NCBI RefSeq assembly: GCF_900099915.1
Contig: NZ_FNDB01000019.1
Span: 1 to 64,000 of the forward strand
From: Flavobacterium omnivorum
GTDB taxonomy: Bacteria > Bacteroidota > Bacteroidia > Flavobacteriales > Flavobacteriaceae
Length of the DNA stretch: 64,000 nt
Direction of reading: 5' to 3'
Position numbers and translations under genes: made by a program. The first letter of the stretch is position 1; the number at the start of each line of letters is the position of its first letter. Below, in pieces: positions 53,829-62,293 of the stretch. The notes under the pieces were generated by a model. The model saw nothing but the letters and a program-made list of their open reading frames with translations. It did not search any database and was not told the origin of the DNA.

Positions 53829-55229
53829 ATGAAAAATTTTTCAACACTTTTTTTAGTTTCCTTGTTAAGCGGAGTAGTAACACTAGGTTCCTACAAGTTA
53901 TTATTTGACCCCAATGGTTATTTTTCTAATGATAAAAATACTTTGGTAACAACAGCATCCAATTCTTACGGAAAAAAAGTAGGATTATCATCGGAAGTCC
54001 TTGATTTTACTGAAGCTGCAGAAAAAACTATTCATACGGTTGTGCACGTAAAAAACGTCTCGCGAAGAACCGTTACAAATCCTATTTTAGAATATTTTTA
54101 TGGGTATAAAGGAGGACAATCTCAGGAGCAAGTAGGAACTGGTTCTGGTGTAATCATTTCTGAGGATGGTTATATCGTAACCAACAATCACGTGATCAAA
54201 GGTGCCTCTGAAATCGAAATTACCTTAAACAATAAGAAATCATATCAGGCAAAACTCATTGGAACCGATTCTAAAATGGATATTGCCTTATTGAAAATTG
54301 ATGCAGAGGAGAAATTACCGTACACCGTTTTTGCCAATTCTGATTCGGTGAAAGTGGGCGAATGGGTTTTGGCTGTTGGTAATCCATATAATTTAACTTC
54401 TACGGTAACTGCTGGAATTGTTTCGGCGAAAGCCAGAGATTTAGACACCAGCGGTATCCAATCATTCATACAAACAGATGCCGCGGTAAATCCGGGAAAC
54501 AGTGGTGGCGCCTTAGTAAACACACGTGGCGAACTGATTGGAATCAACACGATGATTTCGTCTATGACGGGTTCTTACGTAGGCTATTCGTTTGCGGTTC
54601 CTTCGAATATTGCCCGAAAAATCATTGAAGATTTAATGGAGTTTGGAAATGTACAACGCGGAATTCTTGGGGTTGAAGGAGGTGAACTGAACAGCATTAC
54701 ATCCAAAGAATTAGGAATTTCCCAAACGCAGGGATTCTACATTAATAAGGTAACTAAAAATTCTGGTGCCGAGAAATCAGGCCTTACAAAAGGTGACGTT
54801 ATCATAAAATTAGACGAACAAAATGTGGCTACTTTTGCAGATCTCTCTGGTTACATCAACACCAAAAGACCGAACGACAAAGTGCAGGTATCTTTTATAC
54901 GAGACGGAAAAACTAAAGTTGTTGCAGTTATCTTGAGTAAAAATGAATTTTTCAGCACCGAGTTTAAAGGAATTGAATTAGAAAACGTAGAAGCAGCAGA
55001 TAAAAAGAAATTCAAAATAGATTATGGTGTAAAAATCAAATCGATCACCAGCGAAAATTTAAAACAATACAGAGAGGAGTTGGTAGGAAATATTATTTTG
55101 AGTATTGACAATGTCAAAGCTACAGATGTAGAAACGGTGTCTAAGCTTTTAAGTAAAAAAGAAGAAAGCCAAACCGTACGTATTGAAATGATTACTAAAA
55201 GTGGAGAAGTAATGCGAGTGATTCTCTAA
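53829..55229 (+). CDS. HtrA/DegP-type periplasmic serine protease
   Basis: A 466-residue protease. N-terminal hydrophobic segment (about 7-25) for export; trypsin-like domain with His in IVTNNHVIKGASE, Asp in TDSKMDIALLKID and catalytic Ser in DAAVNPGNSGGALVN; then two PDZ domains (about 270-365 and 380-465), the first with GFYINKVTKNSGAEKSGL. It degrades or refolds misfolded envelope proteins. The length and two PDZ domains match DegP/DegQ. Terminator follows. Confidence 0.93.
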   Translation: MKNFSTLFLVSLLSGVVTLGSYKLLFDPNGYFSNDKNTLVTTASNSYGKKVGLSSEVLDFTEAAEKTIHTVVHVKNVSRRTVTNPILEYFYGYKGGQSQEQVGTGSGVIISEDGYIVTNNHVIKGASEIEITLNNKKSYQAKLIGTDSKMDIALLKIDAEEKLPYTVFANSDSVKVGEWVLAVGNPYNLTSTVTAGIVSAKARDLDTSGIQSFIQTDAAVNPGNSGGALVNTRGELIGINTMISSMTGSYVGYSFAVPSNIARKIIEDLMEFGNVQRGILGVEGGELNSITSKELGISQTQGFYINKVTKNSGAEKSGLTKGDVIIKLDEQNVATFADLSGYINTKRPNDKVQVSFIRDGKTKVVAVILSKNEFFSTEFKGIELENVEAADKKKFKIDYGVKIKSITSENLKQYREELVGNIILSIDNVKATDVETVSKLLSKKEESQTVRIEMITKSGEVMRVIL

Positions 55230-55251
55230 TGCTTCCTTTTTTAATAAAACT

Positions 55252-55286
55252 AAAGCCATCTTGAAAAAACAAGATGGCTTTTTTAT
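55252..55286 (+). terminator. terminator after the HtrA-type gene
   Basis: AAAGCCATCTTG (55252-55263) pairs with CAAGATGGCTTT (from 55270) and a T run follows. Confidence 0.88.
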
Positions 55287-55331
55287 TTGCAAATAAATAA
55301 CAAAACACGTTACGAAATCGATTGAAATCGG

Positions 55332-55339
55332 TACTTTTG
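55332..55339 (+). promoter_or_regulatory. -7 promoter motif before the GAPDH gene
   Basis: TACTTTTG fits TAnnTTTG, about 47 bp before the ATG at 55387. Confidence 0.5.
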
Positions 55340-55386
55340 CACAAATTTTAAAAAATACAATCACTTATTTTCATTAAATTTTCAAC

Positions 55387-56835
55387 ATGGCAACTACCAC
55401 TTTATACGAAAAAGAAGTTTCTTTTCAAGCCGACAGGCGACGCGCAGGAGTAAAACTGATTAAAATTATCAGCGATTTATGGTATGACAAATCCATTGAG
55501 ATGGTCTTATTCCGCAATCAACTGCTAGACCGAAATGTTAGTGACATCATTAATCTACATGAATATGCAGCCGAATTTGTAGGGAAACCCATTTCTATAT
55601 TTGATTCTGTTAAAATTGCAAAAGCGGTTTTAGAATTGAACTTGCTACCTTCAAAATTAGATATTGGCAAGCTAACCTATGAATATGGTTTAGAAGAGGA
55701 CAAATATCCAGATGCTAAGTATTTTGTGATTGACAAATTAAAAAACGCAAAAGACTCAGAGGAAGTGCAACCTAAAGATGTTGTTTTGTATGGTTTTGGA
55801 CGTATTGGTCGTCTATTAGCCAGAGAGCTGATGTCTAAAACGGGAAAAGGAAGTCAGTTGCGCTTGCGAGCGATTGTTACCCGTGATAAAAATGACGCTA
55901 CCTCGCTCGAAAAAAGAGCCTCTTTATTGCGATATGATTCTATACATGGAGACTTTCAAGGCTCTGTAATTGCCGACCCCAAAAATAACGCATTGATAAT
56001 CAACGGAACTACCGTTCATGTCATTACTGCAAACGCTCCAGAAGAAATTGATTATACGCATTACGGAATTGACAATGCTTTAGTAATTGACAACACAGGA
56101 GCTTTTACCACACATGAAGCTTTGAGCAGACATTTAGTTTCTAAAGGTACAGATAAAGTATTGCTTACCGCTCCTGGAAAGGGAGTTCCAAACATTGTTC
56201 ATGGTGTAAACCAGAACGAATACAATCCGGATGAAATTAATATTTTTTCAGCGGCATCTTGTACTACAAATGCAATCACACCAATCTTAAAAGCTGTTGA
56301 AGATACATTAGGTGTTGTCAAAGGACATCTAGAAACGATTCATGCGTACACAAACGACCAGAATCTTGTAGACAACATGCACAAAAAATACCGTCGTGGA
56401 AGAGCAGCCGCTTTAAACATGGTGATTACCGAAACTGGTGCTGGAAGTGCTGTTGCAAAAGCGTTGCCATCATTAGAAGGGAAACTGACCTCCAATGCGA
56501 TTCGGGTCCCAGTTCCAAATGGCTCTTTGGTTGTCTTAAACCTTGAGGTTTCCAAAACCACTTCGGTACAGGAAATCAATGCTATCATGAAAAAATATGC
56601 TTTGGAAGGCGAGCTGGTAGAGCAAATAAAATATTCCATGAATAATGAATTAGTTTCTTCAGATATAATAGGGACTCCACAACCTGCTATTTATGACAGT
56701 AACGCAACTATCGTTTCAAAAGATGGAAAGAATATCGTCTTATACATTTGGTACGATAACGAATACGGTTACAGCCACCAAGTAATCCGATTGGCAAAAT
56801 ACATTGCTAAAGTAAGACGTTTTACGTATTACTAG
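55387..56835 (+). CDS. glyceraldehyde-3-phosphate dehydrogenase, long flavobacterial type
   Basis: A 482-residue enzyme. The GAPDH core runs from about 130 (DVVLYGFGRIGRLLAREL, the NAD site) to the end. The catalytic Cys is Cys292 in SAASCTTNAITPIL and the His region is HAYTNDQNL. An N-terminal extension of about 130 residues with no recognised domain is typical of a GAPDH subtype in Bacteroidota. It oxidises glyceraldehyde-3-phosphate to 1,3-bisphosphoglycerate in glycolysis; the subtype may be NADP-linked or work in the gluconeogenic direction (not certain). Confidence 0.92.
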   Translation: MATTTLYEKEVSFQADRRRAGVKLIKIISDLWYDKSIEMVLFRNQLLDRNVSDIINLHEYAAEFVGKPISIFDSVKIAKAVLELNLLPSKLDIGKLTYEYGLEEDKYPDAKYFVIDKLKNAKDSEEVQPKDVVLYGFGRIGRLLARELMSKTGKGSQLRLRAIVTRDKNDATSLEKRASLLRYDSIHGDFQGSVIADPKNNALIINGTTVHVITANAPEEIDYTHYGIDNALVIDNTGAFTTHEALSRHLVSKGTDKVLLTAPGKGVPNIVHGVNQNEYNPDEINIFSAASCTTNAITPILKAVEDTLGVVKGHLETIHAYTNDQNLVDNMHKKYRRGRAAALNMVITETGAGSAVAKALPSLEGKLTSNAIRVPVPNGSLVVLNLEVSKTTSVQEINAIMKKYALEGELVEQIKYSMNNELVSSDIIGTPQPAIYDSNATIVSKDGKNIVLYIWYDNEYGYSHQVIRLAKYIAKVRRFTYY

Positions 56836-57186
56836 CGGTCCTTTACAGGTTGTATATTGCGGTTGTAATTTTTTAGTTATTAGTTTTTAGTCATTAATTT
56901 GTAGATTTAAAACAACCGCAACACAACCTGAATTCAATAGAAAATCCGTCTGTTTTTAAAACGAGACGGATTTTTTTTGCTTTTTTATTGGCATTGTAGC
57001 TCTAATTTAGCCACAGATGACACGGATTAAACGGATTTTTTTTAAGTGTTCATTTTCTAATTTTGTATCGAATAGAACGCAGATGAAACGGATTTGAAGG
57101 ATTTTCACTGATTCGTAAAAAATCTCTATTTAAAAATACGATGTACATCCGCAAATTCATAACTCATAATTCATAATTTTAAAAAA
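56836..57186. other. intergenic region after the GAPDH gene
   Basis: Holds a terminator (56941-56978), then two degenerate copies of a short sequence CAGATGACACGGATTAAACG (about 57013-57036) and CAGATGAAACGGATTTGAAG (about 57080-57103). Such CAGATGACACGGATTAAACGGATT pieces recur in flavobacteria. No gene. Confidence 0.5.
56941..56978. terminator. terminator of the GAPDH gene
   Basis: AAATCCGTCT pairs with AGACGGATTT, followed by eight T. Confidence 0.85.
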
Positions 57187-58593
57187 CTACTCCTTAGCTT
57201 TAGTCAAATAGTAAATTGGTATTCCAACTAGCATAATCAAAACACCCCAACCACTCGTGCTCGTTTTAGTATAAAGTAAAGCGATGCATATTGCACTAGC
57301 AACAACAATATAAAGTGCTGGCAAAAATGGATAGCCAAAAGCTCTATACGGTCTTTCAGCATCTGGTAATTTCTTGCGCAAAATAAAGATTCCCAATATG
57401 GTCAAGATGTAAAATATCAACACAATAATCACCACAAAATCCAATAAATCACCGTATTTTCCTGTCAAACACAACGCCGAAGCCCAGATACACTGCGCCC
57501 AGATAGACCAAGCAGGAACACTCGCTTTATTTAATTCGGCAGCTTTCTTGAAGAAAACACCGTCTTGCGCCATCGTATAATACACTCTGGCACCCGCCAT
57601 AATCAAACCGTTATTGCAAGCAAAAGTCGAAATCATAATCATTACCGCAATAATTAAAGTCCCAATAGAACCAAAAATACTTTGTGAAGCCACCACAGCC
57701 ACACGATCGGATTCGGCCGTCGCAATATCATACAAAGGCACTACTGCCAAGTACATAATATTAGCCAAAATATAAATCACACTCACAATCAACGTTCCTA
57801 AAAACAAACTCAATCCTACATTCCGTTTTGGATTCTTAATTTCCCCTGCAATAAAAGTTACCCCTTCCCAAGCCACACTGGAAAACAAGGAACCTACTAA
57901 GGCTGCAGAAATGGCTGATATCAATGTCACTCCACTAATAGGCATCCAAGTTCCTGAAGTCGTATCCAGCGCTTGTGATGTCCAGGCATTGGTCCAGTTT
58001 GCGTCCCAAACCTCAGCTTTAGCTGCCATAAAACCAAAAATAATCAAACCAGCCAGCGACAAAATTTTGATCACAGTAAGAACCGTTTGTAAAATCTTCG
58101 AGTTTTTCACTCCACGACTATTAATATAACTTAGTAGAATAATGGTAATAATAGAAACAATCTGAGCAGCATTGAGTTTAAAACTACCTAACTCATATAA
58201 AATATTCTTATCACTCAAAGGTGCGTACAAGTAAGCAGCAAATTTAGCAAAAGCCACACCCACTGCGGCAATCGTTCCCGTTTGTATCACGGCAAAAAAG
58301 CTCCAACCGTATAAAAACCCAACTAATTTTCCGTACGCTTCCTTAATGTACACATATTGACCACCCGCTTTAGGAAACATTGCGCTCAACTCGCCATAAC
58401 TTACGGCGGCAATCACCGTAATGGTGCCCGTAAGCACCCACATCGCAATAAGCCAACCCGCAGAACCCAACTGGCGCACCATATCCGAGCTTACAATAAA
58501 TATCCCGGAACCTATCATAGAACCCACTACGAGCATGGTTCCGTCAAGTAATCCTAATTCTCTTTTAAAATCGTCTGGTTTTTGGTCTTCCAT
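57187..58593 (-). CDS. amino acid permease (APC superfamily)
   Basis: A 468-residue inner-membrane protein with twelve hydrophobic helices. It starts FKRELGLLDGTMLVVGSMIGSGIFIVSSDM, the APC/LAT signature GSxIGxGIF in helix 1, and VAWEGVTFIAGEIKNPKRNV matches the helix 6 linker region. It imports or exchanges amino acids; the exact one is not assigned (LAT-like). It is the last ordinary core gene before the cassette array. Confidence 0.92.
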   Translation of the reverse strand: MEDQKPDDFKRELGLLDGTMLVVGSMIGSGIFIVSSDMVRQLGSAGWLIAMWVLTGTITVIAAVSYGELSAMFPKAGGQYVYIKEAYGKLVGFLYGWSFFAVIQTGTIAAVGVAFAKFAAYLYAPLSDKNILYELGSFKLNAAQIVSIITIILLSYINSRGVKNSKILQTVLTVIKILSLAGLIIFGFMAAKAEVWDANWTNAWTSQALDTTSGTWMPISGVTLISAISAALVGSLFSSVAWEGVTFIAGEIKNPKRNVGLSLFLGTLIVSVIYILANIMYLAVVPLYDIATAESDRVAVVASQSIFGSIGTLIIAVMIMISTFACNNGLIMAGARVYYTMAQDGVFFKKAAELNKASVPAWSIWAQCIWASALCLTGKYGDLLDFVVIIVLIFYILTILGIFILRKKLPDAERPYRAFGYPFLPALYIVVASAICIALLYTKTSTSGWGVLIMLVGIPIYYLTKAKE

Positions 58594-58681
58594 AAAATGG
58601 GTTTTTGGTTTTTTAGTGGGCTAAAGATATACTTTTTTTAGAAATTTCAAAATAAGGATGGGAAAAGTGAGATTGTTCCTT

Positions 58682-58799
58682 TGGGCGTGACCCTGCAGCG
58701 GCTTTGTCGTTCCTCCTCGCCACTTTGGGTCGGGCGGTACGCTGTATCTTTATTTTCTTAAAGAAAGAAAATAAAGGATGCCGCTTCCCTCCCTCACGC
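58682..58799. repeat. flavobacterial hairpin repeat, copy E
   Basis: Ends GCGTGA (58685-58690) and TCACGC (58794-58799) are inverted, with the core GGGTCGGGC ... CGCTGTATCTTTAT ... ATAAAGGATGCCGCTTCC. The central stem is a perfect 12-bp pair (58748-58759 with 58765-58776). Closest to copy A. Confidence 0.82.
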
Positions 58800-58865
58800 A
58801 AACCGTAATAACTATAACGTTTATTCTTTTCCAGAAAAATTGTAAGAAAAATTTAATATATTTGA
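58794..58865 (+). repeat. promoter-like module, copy 1
   Basis: About 72 bp, near-identical to 62347-62418 (about 90 percent by eye). It contains TTG at 58840-58842 and TATATTTG at 58857-58864, a Bacteroidota-type promoter, though the spacer (14 bp) is shorter than the usual range. Confidence 0.8.
58857..58864 (+). promoter_or_regulatory. -7 motif TATATTTG at the head of the array
   Basis: Matches TAnnTTTG. Lies upstream of abiH and in the same position in the second copy of the module. May drive cassette expression. Confidence 0.5.
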
Positions 58866-58893
58866 GGGAGTATAGAACGAAAGAAAGTTTCAC

Positions 58894-58955
58894 CAATCTA
58901 CCCATATTTTGATGTATAGACGAAGGTTTGTTTCGCCTATATACAAGTTGGCAGA
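58894..58955. repeat. attC/attI-like palindrome R0 before the first cassette
   Basis: Imperfect stem (TTGATGTATAGACGAA with TTCGCCTATATACAAG around 58910-58946, loop GGTTTG) ends in CAAGTTGGCAGA. The core G at 58947 begins GTTGGCAGA, the exact complement of the start (TCTGCCAAC) of the palindrome at the far end of the same unit. Not similar in sequence to R1-R3 apart from the core. Confidence 0.5.
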
Positions 58956-58992
58956 CAGCATATTGCGAATCGTTGAAAATAAAACATATAAA

Positions 58993-60275
58993 ATGAATAG
59001 AATAATACTAATTGGAAATGGTTTCGATTTAGCACACGGAATGTTAACTAGTTATAGAAATTTTATTGATGACTATTGGAAAGAATTTTTAAAAGAAATA
59101 GATAATGGAAATTTTCATAAAAACGAATTTGAAAACGAAGAATTAATAATAAAATTTTTCATTGGTTATGATTTAAGCGATATTGATACTTACAAAAAAT
59201 TAAAAGACAAAATTGAAAATTATCGTGTAGAAAAATTGAAATTAAGTTCAAGAATAAATTTTTTGAAATCATAAGCACGAATTGCTTTATCAATAATTGG
59301 GTTGATATCGAAAATGAGTACTATTTATTGCTAAAAACTTCTTTCAAAGAAAAAAATTGCAATTACAAAATTGACTCATTAAATCAAGACTTCTATAAGA
59401 TTCAAAAACTACTAGAAGAATATCTGAAAAAGGTTGAAACAAAATTCAATGAAGATTTCGGAAAAGATATGAATAGTGTAAGAATGAGGAGTAACATTGG
59501 TTATAAAGTTTATTCAGATTTTAAACTTAAAGATTTTACTGAATCATCAATTAACAAAAAAACCGAATTCGAATTTTCTAAATTGCAAAATGACATTAAA
59601 GGGTTGAAAGATAATCAAGTTGAATTATCAGAATTAAAAGAAGAAAATCGTAATCTAATTTCTCGAATTGGAGAAAATAATCCAATAAAAGAATTACGTA
59701 AATTATTAATTTCAGAAAGCGCACCTAATTACTTCCTTTTGCAACCTGAAGAAATTTTATTTCTAAATTTCAATTACACATTTACTGAAAAAATATATTC
59801 CAATCACAATGAATTTGAATCATATCACTCAAACAGTGGATTAAAGAAAAAATATATACATATTCACGGAACAACAGATCAATATGATAGAAATGACGTC
59901 ATCTTTGGCTTTGGAGATGAAATTGATGAAGATTATAAATCTATAGAAAATCTTAACAATAATGAATATCTCGAAAACATAAAATCTATTAAATATTTAG
60001 AAACAGATAATTACAAACAATTGTTAGAATTTCTAAATAGTGGAGATTATCAAATATTTATTTTTGGTCATTCTTGTGGAATATCTGACAGAACATTATT
60101 AAGTACTTTGTTTGAGCATAAACATTGCGCATCAATAAAACCATTTTATCATAAAAGAGTCGATGGGACTGACAACTATAGTGATATAATTAGAAATATT
60201 TCAAGAAATTTCAACAACAAATCAAGTATGCGTGACAAAGTAGTGAATAAAGAATATTGTGAGTCACTAAAATAA
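58993..60275 (+). CDS. abiH: AbiH-family abortive infection protein with a -1 frameshift
   Basis: An AbiH-type protein. The first part (58993-59274) starts MNRIILIGNGFDLAHGMLTSYRN, the signature N-terminus of AbiH. The second part (from about 59265 in the -1 frame, to 60275) carries NWVDIENEYY, FLNFNYTFTEKI, KYIHIHG and the C-terminal FGHSCGISDRTLLSTLFEH of the family. Together they give about 427 residues, a normal AbiH size. The shift lies at a run of six T: T-TTT-TTG at 59259-59265 in the zero frame, a classical -1 slippery heptamer. Either one T is lost (pseudogene) or a programmed -1 slip makes the full protein. AbiH defends against phage by abortive infection. The gene lies at the head of the cassette array; a longer ATG start at 58909 lies in the palindrome and is rejected. 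Confidence 0.82.
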
Positions 60276-60284
60276 AAATGCCGA

Positions 60285-60410
60285 TCTGCCAACCGCTGTT
60301 TTGATATAGCTTGAATTTAGTGGAATTGCCGTTCCGCATCAAGTTTTCGTTAAGCCGAAAATTGAGCGGTTACGAACTTCCAGCCATCTCAAAGCAGCAA
60401 AACGTTAGCC
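60285..60410. repeat. attC-like palindrome R1 (3' end of abiH cassette)
   Basis: 126 bp from TCTGCCAAC to GTTAGCC. Arms GCTGTTTTGATATAGC and the reverse complement of CATCTCAAAGCAGC pair with few mismatches (about 17 of 21). A central arm (AGTTTTCG ... CGAAAATT) forms the apex. Ends AAAACGTTAGCC, with cassette exchange expected after the G at 60404. R2 and R3 are clear relatives. Confidence 0.72.
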
Positions 60411-60431
60411 ATAATACTAAACAAATAATAA

Positions 60432-61232
60432 ATGAAACAACTTTTAATATTTTTAACTATCGGAATTTTACTTTTTTCTTGTTCTAGTAATGACGAAGAA
60501 ATTGAGAACGCTCAAAATAATGCCCCTTTGATAACCAAAATGAGTCCTTACGGTCTCACTTCAGAAAATCAATCTGGGTTATACACTTATTTTGAATATG
60601 ACAATGCCAAACGATTAACTAAAAAATCGGGAAATTTTATTGAAATAAATCCCAGAACATTTTATATAAATGAAATATGTACTTCTTTAGAATATGACAA
60701 TAATATAGTTACTGTTGAAAACTTCACAACATTAGTGGGAAAGTCAGTTCCTAAGGAATCTATTTACATTACTTTAAATAAATCAATGCAAATTGAGAAA
60801 AAAGAAATTCCAAATGGTTACAATAACTCTTGGTATAGAAAACTTCTTTATTATTATTCAGACAATAAACTTGTGGAAATAAAAACAACTTTTCCAAATA
60901 CACCTTATACTTTTCCGGATAATTATTTGTTGACTTTCTCAGAAAAATTCTACTATGACTCTAATAGTAATTTAAGCAAAACTGAATATTTTGAGCAACG
61001 TAATAGCATAAATAAAGGTGAAAAAATTGTTCGAATATTTGAAAATTATGATAATTCTATAAATCCTTTGAAAAGGTTTTATTTATTAGATCAGTATTTC
61101 TATGGATCAATCTCAAAAAACAATTACACGAAATATACTGAAATACATTACGATGATGATGTGGAAACTACAAAACATGAAAGTAGCTGGAAATATTTGT
61201 ATGACGAAAAAGGAAATATTTTGGTTAATTAA
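60432..61232 (+). CDS. lipoprotein of unknown function (cassette gene)
   Basis: A 266-residue lipoprotein: signal peptide with lipobox LLFSC (Cys17). The body is rich in YxYDxxxxL-like strands (YTYFEYDNAKRL, YYSDNKLVEIKT, YYDSNSNLSKTEYFE, YLYDEKGNILVN), the pattern seen in flavobacterial lipoproteins with RHS-like beta repeats. No catalytic residue is evident. It is anchored at a membrane. It occupies its own cassette between palindromes R1 and R2, and its start is 21 bp after R1. Confidence 0.75.
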   Translation: MKQLLIFLTIGILLFSCSSNDEEIENAQNNAPLITKMSPYGLTSENQSGLYTYFEYDNAKRLTKKSGNFIEINPRTFYINEICTSLEYDNNIVTVENFTTLVGKSVPKESIYITLNKSMQIEKKEIPNGYNNSWYRKLLYYYSDNKLVEIKTTFPNTPYTFPDNYLLTFSEKFYYDSNSNLSKTEYFEQRNSINKGEKIVRIFENYDNSINPLKRFYLLDQYFYGSISKNNYTKYTEIHYDDDVETTKHESSWKYLYDEKGNILVN

Positions 61233-61250
61233 TTATTGAGATAGTACTAT

Positions 61251-61375
61251 GGCTGACAGCTGTTTTGAGCTAGCTGGAGTTTAGTGGAATTATCGTTTCG
61301 CATCAACTTTTCTGCAAAGCAGAATGTTAAAAGGTTACAAATTCCCCACCATCGCCAAGCTGCCAAACGTTGTGC
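61251..61375. repeat. attC-like palindrome R2 (3' end of lipoprotein cassette)
   Basis: 125 bp from GGCTGAC to GTTGTGC. Shares GCTGTTTTGAGCTAGCTGGAG, TTTAGTGGAATTATCGTTTC and GGTTACAAATTCC with R1/R3. The sequence before it (AGTACTATGGCTGAC) is the reverse complement of the start of the same unit (GTTAGCCATAATACT) with two mismatches. Confidence 0.75.
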
Positions 61376-61417
61376 GAAACTTTCGAGCGACAGAAAAACG
61401 AAAACAAACAAATAAAT

Positions 61418-62146
61418 ATGAAAAAACATTTAACAATTTTAGCATTTGTGCTTTTAACATTCAACTCTTTTTCACAGAATAAAACCGGAAATGAAATAAC
61501 AGCGGAAGGAATTGCAAAAATGAAAGTTAAGCCAGATTTGGCAAGTTTTAGAATTAGTGTTTCAAAACGTAATTTAGTAGAAAAGATTTCAATTAAGGAA
61601 TTAAATGAAGAAATAGAAAAAGTACAGAAATTACTTTTGCGAATTGGTTTTACAGAAAAAAACATTAAAATCTCGGAATACAAAGTATCTAGTGATGAAC
61701 ATAATGACAATAAAAAGGAATATACATCTGAAAATACTTTGGTTGTTGAATTTGCTCTTGATAACAAAATAATTGAGGCATTTTATCAAGAAATACAAAA
61801 CGAAAACCTAAAAGATTCAGATATAGATTTTGAAACTCAGGTTTCTGATCAATTAGAAAAAACTACAAGACAAAATCTAGTAAAAATTGCAATTGGAGAA
61901 GCAAAAAGTAATGCAGAAAATATTGCAAATGCACTTGAAGTGAAACTGCTAAATGTAAAACAAGTTTCAAAATTTACAATGCGTGATTTTGAAAGTGCTT
62001 CTATGATGAAAGTGTCAGAAATTAAAATGGGTAAAGTTATGCCAGCAATGGCTTCAAATCAAAAAACTTCTTTTGATAAATTTGATGTGGAAGAAAAAGA
62101 ATTGGAAGAAACGATTACAATTGTTTACGAAATAATAAATAAATAA
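61418..62146 (+). CDS. SIMPL-domain (DUF541) secreted protein (cassette gene)
   Basis: A 242-residue export protein from ATG 61418 (signal peptide MKKHLTILAFVLLTFNSFSQ). A longer frame from 61370 starts in the R2 palindrome and is rejected. The SIMPL domain is recognised by EITAEGIAKMKVKPDLASFRISVSK, then KLLLRIGFTEKNIKISEYKVS and ENTLVVEFALDNK. SIMPL proteins (Brucella BP26-like) form ring channels in the periplasm; the precise role is unknown. It is a cassette between palindromes R2 and R3. Confidence 0.85.
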   Translation: MKKHLTILAFVLLTFNSFSQNKTGNEITAEGIAKMKVKPDLASFRISVSKRNLVEKISIKELNEEIEKVQKLLLRIGFTEKNIKISEYKVSSDEHNDNKKEYTSENTLVVEFALDNKIIEAFYQEIQNENLKDSDIDFETQVSDQLEKTTRQNLVKIAIGEAKSNAENIANALEVKLLNVKQVSKFTMRDFESASMMKVSEIKMGKVMPAMASNQKTSFDKFDVEEKELEETITIVYEIINK

Positions 62147-62155
62147 AAAGCAATC

Positions 62156-62276
62156 GCACAAAAGCTTTGAGTTAGCTGGAGTACAATGGAATTATCGTTT
62201 CGCATCAAGTTTTCGTTAAGCCGAAAATTGAGCGATTATGAACCTCACTTCATTTCAAAGATGCAAAACATTATAA
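62156..62276. repeat. attC-like palindrome R3 (3' end of SIMPL cassette)
   Basis: 121 bp from GCACAAA to ATTATAA. Its central part, from TGGAATTATCGTTTCGC through CGAAAATTGAGCG, is nearly the same as R1 and R2. Begins TCGCACAA, the exact complement of TTGTGCGA that opens the same unit. Core at the right end is ACATT rather than ACGTT. Confidence 0.75.
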
Positions 62277-62293
62277 AAAAACTCAAACTAGAA

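Larger units (their letters stand above)
58594..58992. other. region at the left border of the cassette array
   Basis: From left to right: repeat copy E (58682-58799), the promoter-like module copy 1 (58794-58865), the shared sequence CAATCTACCC (58894-58903) and a palindrome ending in the first attC-like core at 58947. No gene; the longer reading frame from 58909 through this region is not credible because it crosses the palindrome. Confidence 0.6.

Noticed and set aside
57010-57110. CAGATGACACGG pieces as a CRISPR array
   Set aside because: Only two imperfect copies, with no regular spacers and no cas genes.
58682-58799. repeat copy E as an attC site
   Set aside because: It belongs to the five-copy flavobacterial repeat family found outside the cassettes and lacks the AACGTT core.
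58909-59274. abiH start at 58909
   Set aside because: The first 28 codons run through the palindrome and are unlike the family; MNRIILIGNGFDLAHG at 58993 is the true start.
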